From: Lentzea sp. NEAU-D7
GTDB lineage: Bacteria > Actinomycetota > Actinomycetes > Mycobacteriales > Pseudonocardiaceae
DNA: 64,000 bases
Direction of reading: 5' to 3'
Assembly: GCF_026242055.1 (NCBI RefSeq)
Contig: NZ_JAPJDL010000002.1
Span: forward strand, 310,001-374,000
The notes below the pieces were generated by a model. It was given only the letters and a program-made list of their open reading frames with translations, was not told the DNA's origin and made no database searches. Below, one piece after another: positions 43,593 through 51,242 of the stretch. A program made the translations under genes and the position numbers. Within the stretch, counting starts at the first letter, position 1; every line of letters starts with the position of its first letter.

Positions 43593-46500
43593 TGCGGGTC
43601 AACGTGCTCGGGCCGCTGCAGGTCCTGGCCGAGGACGGCGCACCGGTCGAGGTGCGCGGAAAACGGCTGCGGTGGCTGCTGATGCGGCTGGCGGTGGAAC
43701 CTGGCACCGTCGTCGCGCCGGACCGGCTGATCGCCGACCTGTGGCCGGACGAGCCGCCGGTCGACGGTGCCGCGGCGTTGCAGTCGCTCGTCTCGCGGTT
43801 GCGGCGGGTGCTCGGCGCGGCCGCGATCTCGTCGCACGCCACGGGATACCGGCTGGAGGCGGAGACCGACGCCGAGGTCTTCGCGCGCACGCGTGACGCC
43901 GCATTGTGGCGTGGCGCGGCGTTCGAGGAGGCGCCGTTCGCGGCGGACGAGGCCGTGCGGCTGGCGTTGCTGCGCGACGACCTCGCGGGCCTGGAGGCGC
44001 TGGCGGCCGCGCATCCGCTGCGCGAGGACGTGCAGGCCCGGTTGATGCTGGCGCTGAACGCCGCCGGACGGCGGTCGGACGCGCTGGCGGTGTTCGCGCG
44101 CGTTCGCACGGCCCTGGCCGACGAACTGGGCGTGGACCCCGGTGAGGCGCTGGCGGCCGCCCACCTGACGGTGCTGCGCGAGCGCGTCGCGCGCGGCAAC
44201 CTGCCGGCGCCGGTCGGGTCGTTCGTGGGGCGTGGCGCGGACCTGGCCGCGCTGGGCTCGTTGTTGCGCGACAACCGGTTGGTGACGCTGACCGGGTTCG
44301 GCGGCGTGGGCAAGACGCGCCTCGCGCTGACGCACGCCGCGTCGGAACCGCAGGCGTGGTTCGTCGAGCTGGACTCGGCGGCCGATCCGCTGGCGGCGCT
44401 GGACGCCGCCCTGGGCCCGAACCCGTTGGCGGCGCCGGTGTTCTCGCGGCTCGGGTCGTCGCTGGTGGTGCTCGACAACTGCGAGCACGTCGTGGACGCC
44501 GCCGCGGCGCTGTGCGTCCGGCTGCTCGCCGAGGCGCCGGACGCGCGCGTGCTGGCGACGTCGCGCGAGCCGCTGGGGATCCCGGGCGAGGTCGTGTGCC
44601 CCGTGGCGCCACTCGACCTCGATCACGCCGTGCGGTTGTTCTCGGCGCGGGTCGGTACCGCGCTGGATGCGGACGTCGTGCGGCGAGTTTGTGCTGCGCT
44701 GGAGGGGATTCCGCTCGCCCTGGAGCTGGCGGCGGCCCGAGCCCGGTCGTTGTCGGCGGCACAGCTGGAGTCTCGTGTGGACAGTCGGCTGCGGTTGCTC
44801 GACCGCGGCGCGCGGACCGGACCGGCGCGCCACCGGACGCTGAGGGCCGTGATCGACTGGAGCTGGGATCTGCTGGACGAGGCGGAGCGCGCGTTGCTGG
44901 CACGGCTGGCCGTGTTCGTGGGGGGCGCTACCGCCGCGGCGGTGCACGAGGTGTGCGGGGCTGACTTGGACGCGGACGCCGCTGGCGGGGTGGCTGCCGC
45001 CTCGGTGGGTGCGGCTCGTGCGGATGCGGCTCGTGTGGATGCGGCCGGCTTGGAAGCGGCCGGCTTGGGTGGAGTGGCTGCCGGGGTGGCGGACGAGGTG
45101 GGTGGTGCCAGTTCGGGCAGGGCGGTTGCTGGTTCCGGGCACGAGGTGCGCGGGACCGGCGTTGGTGAGGCCAGCGCGGGTGGAGTGGCTGCGTCGGTGG
45201 TGGGCGAAGCCGGTGGGCCCGTTTCGGGCGGTGCTGGCTTGGGTGGGGCGGCTGCTCCGGTGATGAGCGAGGCTCGCAGGGCTGACTCCGGCGGAGCGGC
45301 CAGCGCGGTGGCGGACGAGGTGTGCGGGGCTTACTCGGAGGCGGCCGCCGTGAGCGGGGTGGCCGCCGCTGTGGTGGCCGCGGCTCGTGTGGACGCCGCG
45401 AGCTTGAACGCCGGGGGCTCAAGTGGCGCGAGCTTGGATTCCGCGGGTTCAGGTGGTGCGAGCTTGGACTCCGCGGGTTCAGGTGGTGCGGGCTTGGGCG
45501 CGAGGGGTTCTGGTGGCGAGGGTTTGGACTCCGCGGGTTCAGGTGGTGCGGGCTTGGGCGCCAGGGGTTCTGGTGGCGAGGGTTTGGACTTCGCGAGTTC
45601 AGGTGCCGAGAGCTTGAACGCCGCGGGTTCAGGTGTCGCGAGCTTGGGCGCCGACGGCTCAAGTGGCCCGGGCTTGGACTCAGCGGCCCTGGGTGGCGCA
45701 GCCGCCGAGACGGCGTACGAAGCGCGCGGGGCAGGCTCTCGCAGGGGTACCCCCTCTCCGGGAACCCCTACATCTCAACGTACTCACGAGGTCCGACAAG
45801 ATCGGGACCTCTGGGACACCGAGGACCTGCTGGCCGCTCTCGTCGAGAAGTCGCTCGTCGTTCGCTCAGGTGAGCGCTATCGGCTGTTGGAGACCGTGCG
45901 CGAGTACGCGTCGGAGCAAGGGCAATCGGACCACAAGAGACACGCGGCCTACTACGTGGCGCTGGCCGAGCGGTACGAGCCGTTGCTGCGCGGGCCGAGG
46001 CAGCTGGAGGCGTTGCAGGTCTTCGACGCGGAGCGGGCCAACATGGACGCGGCCATGGCGTGGGCTGTGGGCAACGACGTCGGGGTCGCGCGGCGGATGA
46101 TGGCCGCTCGTACGTGGCACTGGCTGGTGATGACCAAGAGGTTCGAGGAGATCCGCCGCTGGGCTCCGCAGGTTCCCGGGGACGCGCTGTCGGAGGTGCT
46201 GGCCGCGCTCGGCACGCCTCAGGCGGTGGTCGCGGCCGAGAGGTTGTGGCAGGAGGAAGTGCCCACGGCGTTGTGCGCGCTGATGCTGACCAGCGGGCAG
46301 ATCTGGGGTGTGCGGGAGCTGGGGGACCGGTTCGCGTTGCTCGCCGAGCGGCTGGAGCGGTCGCCGGACGAGTGGATGCGGGCGTTCTCGGCGCTGGTGC
46401 GCGGGGTGGTGGCCGGGGAGTTCAGCGAGGGGGCGTTGCCGGAGGCCGAGGCGCAGTACCGGCGGGCGCTGGAGCGGTTCCGGGCCGTCGGTGACCGGTG

Positions 46501-47152
46501 GGCCGTGGTGTTCGGGTTGTCGTGCCTGGTCATGTTGCTGATCAACCGGGGCGCGTTCGCCGAGGGGTTCGCGGCGGTGGCCGAGGCGCGGGAGGTCGCG
46601 GAGGAGCTCGGCGAGCCGGAGAGCGTGCTGGTGCCCATGTCGGTGCTGGTGCAGACGGCTCGGCTGAAGATCAGGATCGGAGATCTCGCCGGGGCCGGTG
46701 AGGATCTCGCGACGGTGCCCGCGCCGGCGTTCGCGCTGGACCGGGGGCGGATCGAGCAGGCGCACGCGGAGATCGCGTTCTTCAGCGGCGACTTCGAGGA
46801 GGCCGTCGCGCTGTACCGCAGGGCGTTGGACGCCACGGCGGGCTCGCGGGCGAGCCAGTTCCGGGCGACGGTCCACGCCGGACTCGGGCTGGCGCTGACC
46901 CGGCTCGGCCGCCTGCGTGAGGCGGGGGAGGAGCACCGCAGGGCGCTCGGCACCGTCGAGGAGAGCGCGGACGGGCCCGCTCGCGCGTCGGTGCTGGAGG
47001 CGTACGCGGACTGGCTGCTCGCCCAGGGCGATCCCGCCGGCGCGGGGAACGCCCTGGACGAGGCCGGACGGCTACGCGGCGGACCGAGCAGCGACCCTGC
47101 GGTGGTGCAGCTGCGTGACCGGGTTCGCGCCGAAGTACGCGTCGATCGCTGA
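43592..47152 (+). CDS. AfsR/SARP-type regulator with a long repeat insertion
   Basis: It has 1186 residues. Residues 1-90 are the OmpR-type DNA-binding domain (MRVNVLGPLQVLAEDGAPVE) and about 91-205 the BTAD. Then comes an NB-ARC-like ATPase with P-loop GFGGVGKTRLA (Lys241) and VVLDNCEHVVD. The helical arm after it (SWDLLDEAERALLARLAVF) is followed, instead of the usual short link, by about 275 low-complexity Gly/Ala/Ser residues (about 460-735), including a 10-residue repeat. The family sequence resumes at DTEDLLAALVEKSLVVRSGE and ends with TPR-like repeats. It is likely an activator of the upstream ABC genes. The last 81 bases overlap the next gene. Confidence 0.9.
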   Translation: MRVNVLGPLQVLAEDGAPVEVRGKRLRWLLMRLAVEPGTVVAPDRLIADLWPDEPPVDGAAALQSLVSRLRRVLGAAAISSHATGYRLEAETDAEVFARTRDAALWRGAAFEEAPFAADEAVRLALLRDDLAGLEALAAAHPLREDVQARLMLALNAAGRRSDALAVFARVRTALADELGVDPGEALAAAHLTVLRERVARGNLPAPVGSFVGRGADLAALGSLLRDNRLVTLTGFGGVGKTRLALTHAASEPQAWFVELDSAADPLAALDAALGPNPLAAPVFSRLGSSLVVLDNCEHVVDAAAALCVRLLAEAPDARVLATSREPLGIPGEVVCPVAPLDLDHAVRLFSARVGTALDADVVRRVCAALEGIPLALELAAARARSLSAAQLESRVDSRLRLLDRGARTGPARHRTLRAVIDWSWDLLDEAERALLARLAVFVGGATAAAVHEVCGADLDADAAGGVAAASVGAARADAARVDAAGLEAAGLGGVAAGVADEVGGASSGRAVAGSGHEVRGTGVGEASAGGVAASVVGEAGGPVSGGAGLGGAAAPVMSEARRADSGGAASAVADEVCGAYSEAAAVSGVAAAVVAAARVDAASLNAGGSSGASLDSAGSGGASLDSAGSGGAGLGARGSGGEGLDSAGSGGAGLGARGSGGEGLDFASSGAESLNAAGSGVASLGADGSSGPGLDSAALGGAAAETAYEARGAGSRRGTPSPGTPTSQRTHEVRQDRDLWDTEDLLAALVEKSLVVRSGERYRLLETVREYASEQGQSDHKRHAAYYVALAERYEPLLRGPRQLEALQVFDAERANMDAAMAWAVGNDVGVARRMMAARTWHWLVMTKRFEEIRRWAPQVPGDALSEVLAALGTPQAVVAAERLWQEEVPTALCALMLTSGQIWGVRELGDRFALLAERLERSPDEWMRAFSALVRGVVAGEFSEGALPEAEAQYRRALERFRAVGDRWAVVFGLSCLVMLLINRGAFAEGFAAVAEAREVAEELGEPESVLVPMSVLVQTARLKIRIGDLAGAGEDLATVPAPAFALDRGRIEQAHAEIAFFSGDFEEAVALYRRALDATAGSRASQFRATVHAGLGLALTRLGRLREAGEEHRRALGTVEESADGPARASVLEAYADWLLAQGDPAGAGNALDEAGRLRGGPSSDPAVVQLRDRVRAEVRVDR
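45391..45690 (+). repeat. in-frame 30-bp minisatellite, ten units
   Basis: Ten degenerate copies of a 30-base unit stand head to tail without spacers; unit 2 (45451-45480) begins AGGTGGTGCGAGCTTGGACT. Units 3 and 5, and 4 and 6, are nearly identical to each other, which shows a 60-base higher-order copy. Each unit encodes ten residues such as SGGASLDSAG or SGGEGLDSAG, within the regulator at 43592. About 400 bases of looser Gly/Ala/Val coding precede it. Confidence 0.9.
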
Positions 47153-48379
47153 CCGGCCGATCGCGGCGACGTAGCCGTCCGGGCGGACAAGCACGGGGCC
47201 GTCGGGGAAGTCGAGCGTCACGAAGTCGGGGCCGCGCAGCAGGTCGAAGATCCGGCCCTGCTCGGTGATCCCGTCGGGCATGCGGTCGCCCGCGCGCAGA
47301 CCGGGCCCGTCGTCGGTCCGGTACGACAGCGAGAGCTGCAGCGTCTCGTCACCGCGGCGCTCGAACGGGTTGCCGGACATCATGATCGCGGTGGTCATGC
47401 CGAGCAGCCACTCGGCGACGGGCTTGCGCTCGGTCTCGTAGGTGTCGAGCAGCGTCTCCATCCCGAGCTTCCAGCCGAGGTTGTAGGCGTCCTGGATGCC
47501 GGTGTTCATGCCCTGCGCTCCTGCGGGCGAGTGCACGTGGGCGGCGTCGCCCGCGAGGAACACCCGGCCGGTGCGGAACCTGTCCACCATGCGGATGTTG
47601 GTGCGGTGCAGGGACATCCACGTCGCGTCGTGCAGGACCACGTCGTCCAGGCCGGTGCACTCGCGGACGATCCGCTGGTACAGCGCCAACGACGGTTCGC
47701 CGTCGTCTTCGGCGGTCGCCTGGAACTGGAAGAGGTCCGTGCCGGGCAGCGGGCACAGCGCGAGCCACCGGTCGGCGCGGTTGCCCCAGCTGTGCCAGTG
47801 GTCGCGGCCGAGACCGGAGACCCGGACGTCGCCGATGTACATCCGCAGGTCCTCGCGGGTCTCGCCGACGAACGAGACGCCGAGCTCCCTGCGCACGAAC
47901 GACTTGCCGCCGTCGCAACCGACGAGGTACTTCGCGCGCACGGTCTCCGGGCCGATCACCGCGGTCACGCCGGAGTCGTCCTGGGCGAACGACGTCAGCG
48001 GCATCCCGTACTCGACGGGCCGGGGGAGCGCCTCCCGCAGGATCTGCTCGACCCGGAACTGCGGGATGAGCATCGTGCGGGCGTACGGGCGTTCGACCGT
48101 GGGGTGGCGGCCCTCGTGCACGTCCCACTCGCGCAGCACCTGACGGCCCCGGTAGGCGCGCATGGTCATGTCGAACCGGCCGGACGCCAGCACGGGCTCG
48201 ATCACGCCCAGGTCGTGGAAGACCTCCATGCTGCGCGGCTGAAGGCCCTTGCCCCGGGAACCGGCGAAGGGCGCGGCCGCCGCGTCGACGATGCGGAACG
48301 GCACACCGCGGCGGGCGAGGTCGAGGGCCAGGGTGAGGCCGGTCGGGCCGGCGCCGATGATCAGAACCTGAGTGTCCAT
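47072..48379 (-). CDS. FAD-dependent aromatic hydroxylase (PHBH-like)
   Basis: It has 435 residues. The FAD dinucleotide motif is VLIIGAGPTGLTLALDLARR, then the DG-like motif LVGCDGGKSFVRRELG, and the GD motif VFLAGDAAHVHSPAGAQGMN. The fold is that of the p-hydroxybenzoate/polyketide hydroxylases. It is shorter than the ~500-residue form and has lost most of the thioredoxin-like tail. The substrate is unknown. ATG at 48379 is usual. Its 3' end overlaps the regulator gene by 81 bases on the other strand. A terminator lies just upstream. Confidence 0.9.
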   Translation of the reverse strand: MDTQVLIIGAGPTGLTLALDLARRGVPFRIVDAAAAPFAGSRGKGLQPRSMEVFHDLGVIEPVLASGRFDMTMRAYRGRQVLREWDVHEGRHPTVERPYARTMLIPQFRVEQILREALPRPVEYGMPLTSFAQDDSGVTAVIGPETVRAKYLVGCDGGKSFVRRELGVSFVGETREDLRMYIGDVRVSGLGRDHWHSWGNRADRWLALCPLPGTDLFQFQATAEDDGEPSLALYQRIVRECTGLDDVVLHDATWMSLHRTNIRMVDRFRTGRVFLAGDAAHVHSPAGAQGMNTGIQDAYNLGWKLGMETLLDTYETERKPVAEWLLGMTTAIMMSGNPFERRGDETLQLSLSYRTDDGPGLRAGDRMPDGITEQGRIFDLLRGPDFVTLDFPDGPVLVRPDGYVAAIGRSAIDAYFGANPVTQLHHRRVAARSAA

Positions 48380-48407
48380 GGGCCCAGGTTCGGGCCCGGA
48401 ACTGCCA

Positions 48408-48444
48408 AGGCCCTGTCACCGCGCTGTTGCGGGTGACAGGGCCT
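48408..48444. terminator. strong terminator between two minus-strand genes
   Basis: AGGCCCTGTCACC (48408-48420) pairs perfectly with GGTGACAGGGCCT (48432-48444) around an 11-base loop. It ends the gene at 48463 and lies before the FAD hydroxylase start, so the latter has its own promoter. Confidence 0.85.
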
Positions 48445-48462
48445 CGGTGGACCTGCGAGGAC

Positions 48463-49956
48463 TTACTTCTTGAGCAGCTCGATCAGCGCGTCGACGTCCT
48501 TGGGCTCGAAGCCGCGGAACAGCGACAGGGCCAGCTCGTAGTAGGAGCGGACCGGGCTGACGTACCACTTGCCGTCGACCTCGGTGGCGACGACGCCGAC
48601 GCCGGTCTTCATGACCGACCCGGCCACCCGGCCGATGATCTCGACGGCCTCGGCGGGGACCTTCTTGCCGCCCTGCTGCTGCAGCAGCTGCGTGATCTCG
48701 TCCGCGCACAGCTTCTGCGAGCCCTGGCCAGGCACGTCGGCCGCGTAGCAGTCACCCTCGCGCGTGATCGTCACCGTCTCGCCCTCGGCGGTGACCGACA
48801 GCTTCTTGACCGTGACCTGCTTGCCGCCGGCGACGTCCTTGACGTCGGTCTCCAGCGCGTTCAGCTTGGCGCCGGTCGGCTTCTGCTTGCCGGCTTCGGC
48901 CAGCAGCAGCGGGCCGAGGTCCTGCAGCACACCGGCCTCGTCGGGCGGAAGCAGCGCGATGACCTTCGACAGGTCGGCGTCGAGGGCGGCGTTCACCATC
49001 TGCTTCGCGGCGTCCTCGGCCGAGCTGGCGCCCTGCGGCGCGATGCCCTGAGCCGGCCACTTCTTCTTGTCCTCCTCCAGGACCGCGTTGGCGATCGTGT
49101 AGAAGGCGCTCGGGTACCACTTGTCGCCGACCTTGATCGACGCGATGCCGATCGGCGTGCCGCGCTTCTGGACCTCGGCGGTGATGTCGAAGGTCTCGGA
49201 CTTCGACGAGGTGAGGTTCAGGTCGTCACCGAGCGCGTCGACGAGCTTGTCGGTGAGCGGGATCTTCGACGCGTCCGAGGTGATCGTGATCTTGCCCTCG
49301 ACCAGCTTGTTGATGGTGAGGTGGTCGTTGATCTTCTCGGCCTTGGCCTCGTCGAACTTGATGTTCTCGCTCTTGAACTCGACGCCGCTCAGCTTGTTCG
49401 GGTCGGCTTCGGGCTTGAGGATCTCGAGACGCTTCATCTCCTTCGTCATCGAGTCCATGTAGTCCTTCGACAGCGCGGCCTCGGCCGGCGCGAGCGACGC
49501 CATGATGCCGACGACGTCACCGCTGCCCAGCTGCTCGACGAGGTTCTTCGCCGCGATGGCCGGGGTGTCCTGGCCCGAACCGGGGGCGGCCTTCTGCAGC
49601 GCGAAGAACGTGACACCGCCGCCGATCAGCAGCAACACGGCGACGACGGCCGTGACGACCAGGCCGGTGCGCTTCTTCTTCGGCGGCTCGCCGCCCATCG
49701 GCGCGTAGCCGTAGGGCTGCTGGGGGAAACCCTGCTGGGGAAAGCCCTGCGGGCCCGTCTGCGGGAAGCCCTGCTGCGGGAAGCCCTGCGGTCCGGTCTG
49801 GGGGTATCCGCCCTGCTGGGGCTGCTGCGGGTAGCCCTGCTGCGGGTAGCCACCCGGCTGCTGGGGCTGCTGCGGGTAGCCGCCCTGCTGGGGCTGCTGC
49901 CCGTACGGGTTGTTCTGCGGCTGCCACTGGTCGCCGCCACCACCTGGGTAGCTCAC
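48463..49956 (-). CDS. membrane protein with Gln/Pro-rich head and duplicated outer domain
   Basis: It has 497 residues. The cytoplasmic head (residues 1-96) is almost only Gly, Pro, Gln, Tyr and Phe; then a KKKR stop and one membrane helix (about 97-120, GLVVTAVVAVLLLIGGG). The outside part is two related domains: PAIAAKNLVEQLGSGDVVGI and SAEDAAKQMVNAALDADLSK begin each, and IGIASIKVGDKWYPS and VGVVATEVDGKWYVS recur near their ends. The second domain has a Cys pair (DCYAADV ... QKLCADE). The function is unknown. GTG at 49956 has AGGAGGG and overlaps the stop of the upstream gene. It ends at the 48408 terminator. Confidence 0.78.
   Translation of the reverse strand: MSYPGGGGDQWQPQNNPYGQQPQQGGYPQQPQQPGGYPQQGYPQQPQQGGYPQTGPQGFPQQGFPQTGPQGFPQQGFPQQPYGYAPMGGEPPKKKRTGLVVTAVVAVLLLIGGGVTFFALQKAAPGSGQDTPAIAAKNLVEQLGSGDVVGIMASLAPAEAALSKDYMDSMTKEMKRLEILKPEADPNKLSGVEFKSENIKFDEAKAEKINDHLTINKLVEGKITITSDASKIPLTDKLVDALGDDLNLTSSKSETFDITAEVQKRGTPIGIASIKVGDKWYPSAFYTIANAVLEEDKKKWPAQGIAPQGASSAEDAAKQMVNAALDADLSKVIALLPPDEAGVLQDLGPLLLAEAGKQKPTGAKLNALETDVKDVAGGKQVTVKKLSVTAEGETVTITREGDCYAADVPGQGSQKLCADEITQLLQQQGGKKVPAEAVEIIGRVAGSVMKTGVGVVATEVDGKWYVSPVRSYYELALSLFRGFEPKDVDALIELLKK
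49704..49914 (-). repeat. Gln/Pro/Gly-rich coding repeat
   Basis: Codons for GGYPQQPQQ and GFPQQGFPQTGPQ alternate five to six times in the head of the gene at 48463. Short copies of 24-39 bases are near-identical, so slippage or recombination could change their number. Confidence 0.75.
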
Positions 49957-50405
49957 GGGTTCCCTCCTGAGGTTCTCACTGCGCTGCGCCTGGTCGAGGT
50001 GAGCACCGTGATCGCCCCCACGATCGTCAGTACGGCACCGGCAAGGGACGTGACTGGTCCGGAGGTGCTGATTCCGACCAACGCACCCTTGCTATCCCCT
50101 TGGACTGTGGCAACCAGGGCCACGGTTCCCCCGATCGTGCCAAAGAGAATGGCGACGCACCCGGCAAACCGAGGAAATCGGACCACGTACAGCGCGATCG
50201 TGATCATCGCCAGCGGCGTCAGTCCCACCCAGACCGACGTGACGACGGTGCCCGCCACCCCGTCCAACCCGGCGAGATCACGCAGCGAGAGCACTTCGTA
50301 ACTGTCTCTCGTGGTCGATCCGGATTTCAGCCACGGCAGGAAAGTCCCGACGATGGTGGTGACCAAGCCCACTGCCGCGATCGCGGCTCCCACAGCGCTG
50401 CGCAC
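49953..50405 (-). CDS. four-helix membrane protein
   Basis: It has 150 residues from GTG at 50405. The helices are AVGAAIAAVGLVTTIVGTFL, ITIALYVVRF, CVAILFGTIGGTVALVA and LAGAVLTIVGAITVL. The first is followed by PWLKSGSTTRDSYEV, a short outside loop. There is a longer frame to 50450, but GTG at 50405 fits the membrane protein start better and keeps clear of the divergent sirtuin gene. Its stop overlaps the start of the Gln/Pro-rich gene, so the two are co-translated and may form one complex. No function is recognised. Confidence 0.65.
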   Translation of the reverse strand: MRSAVGAAIAAVGLVTTIVGTFLPWLKSGSTTRDSYEVLSLRDLAGLDGVAGTVVTSVWVGLTPLAMITIALYVVRFPRFAGCVAILFGTIGGTVALVATVQGDSKGALVGISTSGPVTSLAGAVLTIVGAITVLTSTRRSAVRTSGGNP

Positions 50406-50410
50406 GCGAC

Positions 50411-50416
50411 TAGTGT
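50411..50416 (+). promoter_or_regulatory. candidate -10 box, leaderless start for the sirtuin
   Basis: TAGTGT lies 6 bases before the ATG at 50423. The 17-base gap to the divergent start at 50405 leaves no other room for a ribosome site. Confidence 0.42.
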
Positions 50417-50422
50417 GAACCG

Positions 50423-51232
50423 ATGCCTTCCCAGGCGTGCGCAGAGGCACGCGCTCTGGTCGCGTCGGCGCACCGGATCACGGTGCTGACGGGGGCGGGC
50501 GTCTCCACCGATTCGGGCATCCCGGACTTCCGCGGACCAGCCGGGCTGTGGACCCGAGACGCCGACGCCGGGCGCGGGTCGTCGCTGCAGGCCTACCTCG
50601 CCGACGCCGAGCTGCGCAGGCTCGCCTGGCGGGCGAAGCTCGACAGTCCCGTGTGGACCGCCCGGCCGAACGCCGCGCACAAGGCGCTGGTGGAACTGGA
50701 ACGGTCCGGCCGGTTGCGCACCGTGGTCACCCAGAACATCGACGGCCTGCACCAGAAGGCGGGCTCCGATCCCCATCGCGTGCTGGAGCTGCACGGCACG
50801 CTGCACGCCACCGTGTGCCTGGGGTGTGGTGCCACGGGCCCGATGCGCGACGCGTTGAAGCGCGTGGCCGAGGGCGAGGAGGAGCCGGACTGCCGTCGGT
50901 GCCGGGGCATCCTCAAGTCCGCCACCATCTCGTTCGGGCAGGAGCTCGACGGCGAGGTGCTGCGCCGCGCCCGCCTCGCCGCCCTCGACTGCGACGTGCT
51001 GCTGGTGGCCGGAACGTCGCTGTCGGTGCAGCCCGCCGCGGGCCTCGTGCCGCTGGCGGCCAAGGCCGGCGCCCAGGTCATCATCTGCAACGCCGAACCG
51101 ACGCCGTACGACGCCGTGGCGGCCGTTGTGCTGCACGAACCCGTCGGGGAGGTGCTGCCGGACCTGAGCTCCGTTCCTCCATCCGGGGGAGGCCGATTCT
51201 CGTCCTGGGGAGATCCGAGCACCTGGTCGTAG
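50423..51232 (+). CDS. NAD-dependent protein deacylase (sirtuin)
   Basis: It removes acyl groups from lysines using NAD+. It has 269 residues. The NAD site is LTGAGVSTDSGIPDFRGPAG and TQNIDGLHQKAG, with the catalytic His in ELHGTLH. Zinc is bound by CLGCGATG and CRRCRG. Cofactor contacts continue in LVAGTSLSVQPAAGLVP. The subfamily that removes acetyl rather than succinyl is not resolved. It is adjacent to an acyl-CoA ligase that starts 10 bases later; sirtuins often control such ligases by deacetylation of a C-terminal Lys. Confidence 0.93.
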   Translation: MPSQACAEARALVASAHRITVLTGAGVSTDSGIPDFRGPAGLWTRDADAGRGSSLQAYLADAELRRLAWRAKLDSPVWTARPNAAHKALVELERSGRLRTVVTQNIDGLHQKAGSDPHRVLELHGTLHATVCLGCGATGPMRDALKRVAEGEEEPDCRRCRGILKSATISFGQELDGEVLRRARLAALDCDVLLVAGTSLSVQPAAGLVPLAAKAGAQVIICNAEPTPYDAVAAVVLHEPVGEVLPDLSSVPPSGGGRFSSWGDPSTWS

Positions 51233-51235
51233 GGT
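51230..51235 (+). promoter_or_regulatory. candidate -10 box, leaderless start for the acyl-CoA ligase
   Basis: TAGGGT overlaps the preceding stop and lies 7 bases before the ATG at 51243. Confidence 0.4.
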
Positions 51236-51242
51236 CGGGTCC

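Noticed and set aside
44928-45662. Minus-strand frame with HLNPRSPNPRHQN-type repeats
   Set aside because: It is the antisense shadow of the 30-bp minisatellite, which is in frame with a recognisable regulator on the plus strand.
45391-45690. Regular 30-base repeats as a CRISPR array
   Set aside because: There are no spacers between units, repeats are degenerate and keep a coding frame, and no cas gene is present.
38441-48379. A biosynthetic gene cluster around the AraC gene, hydrolase, ABC genes, SARP and FAD hydroxylase
   Set aside because: SARP, exporter and hydroxylase are suggestive, but no polyketide synthase, NRPS, terpene or RiPP core gene is within the window.
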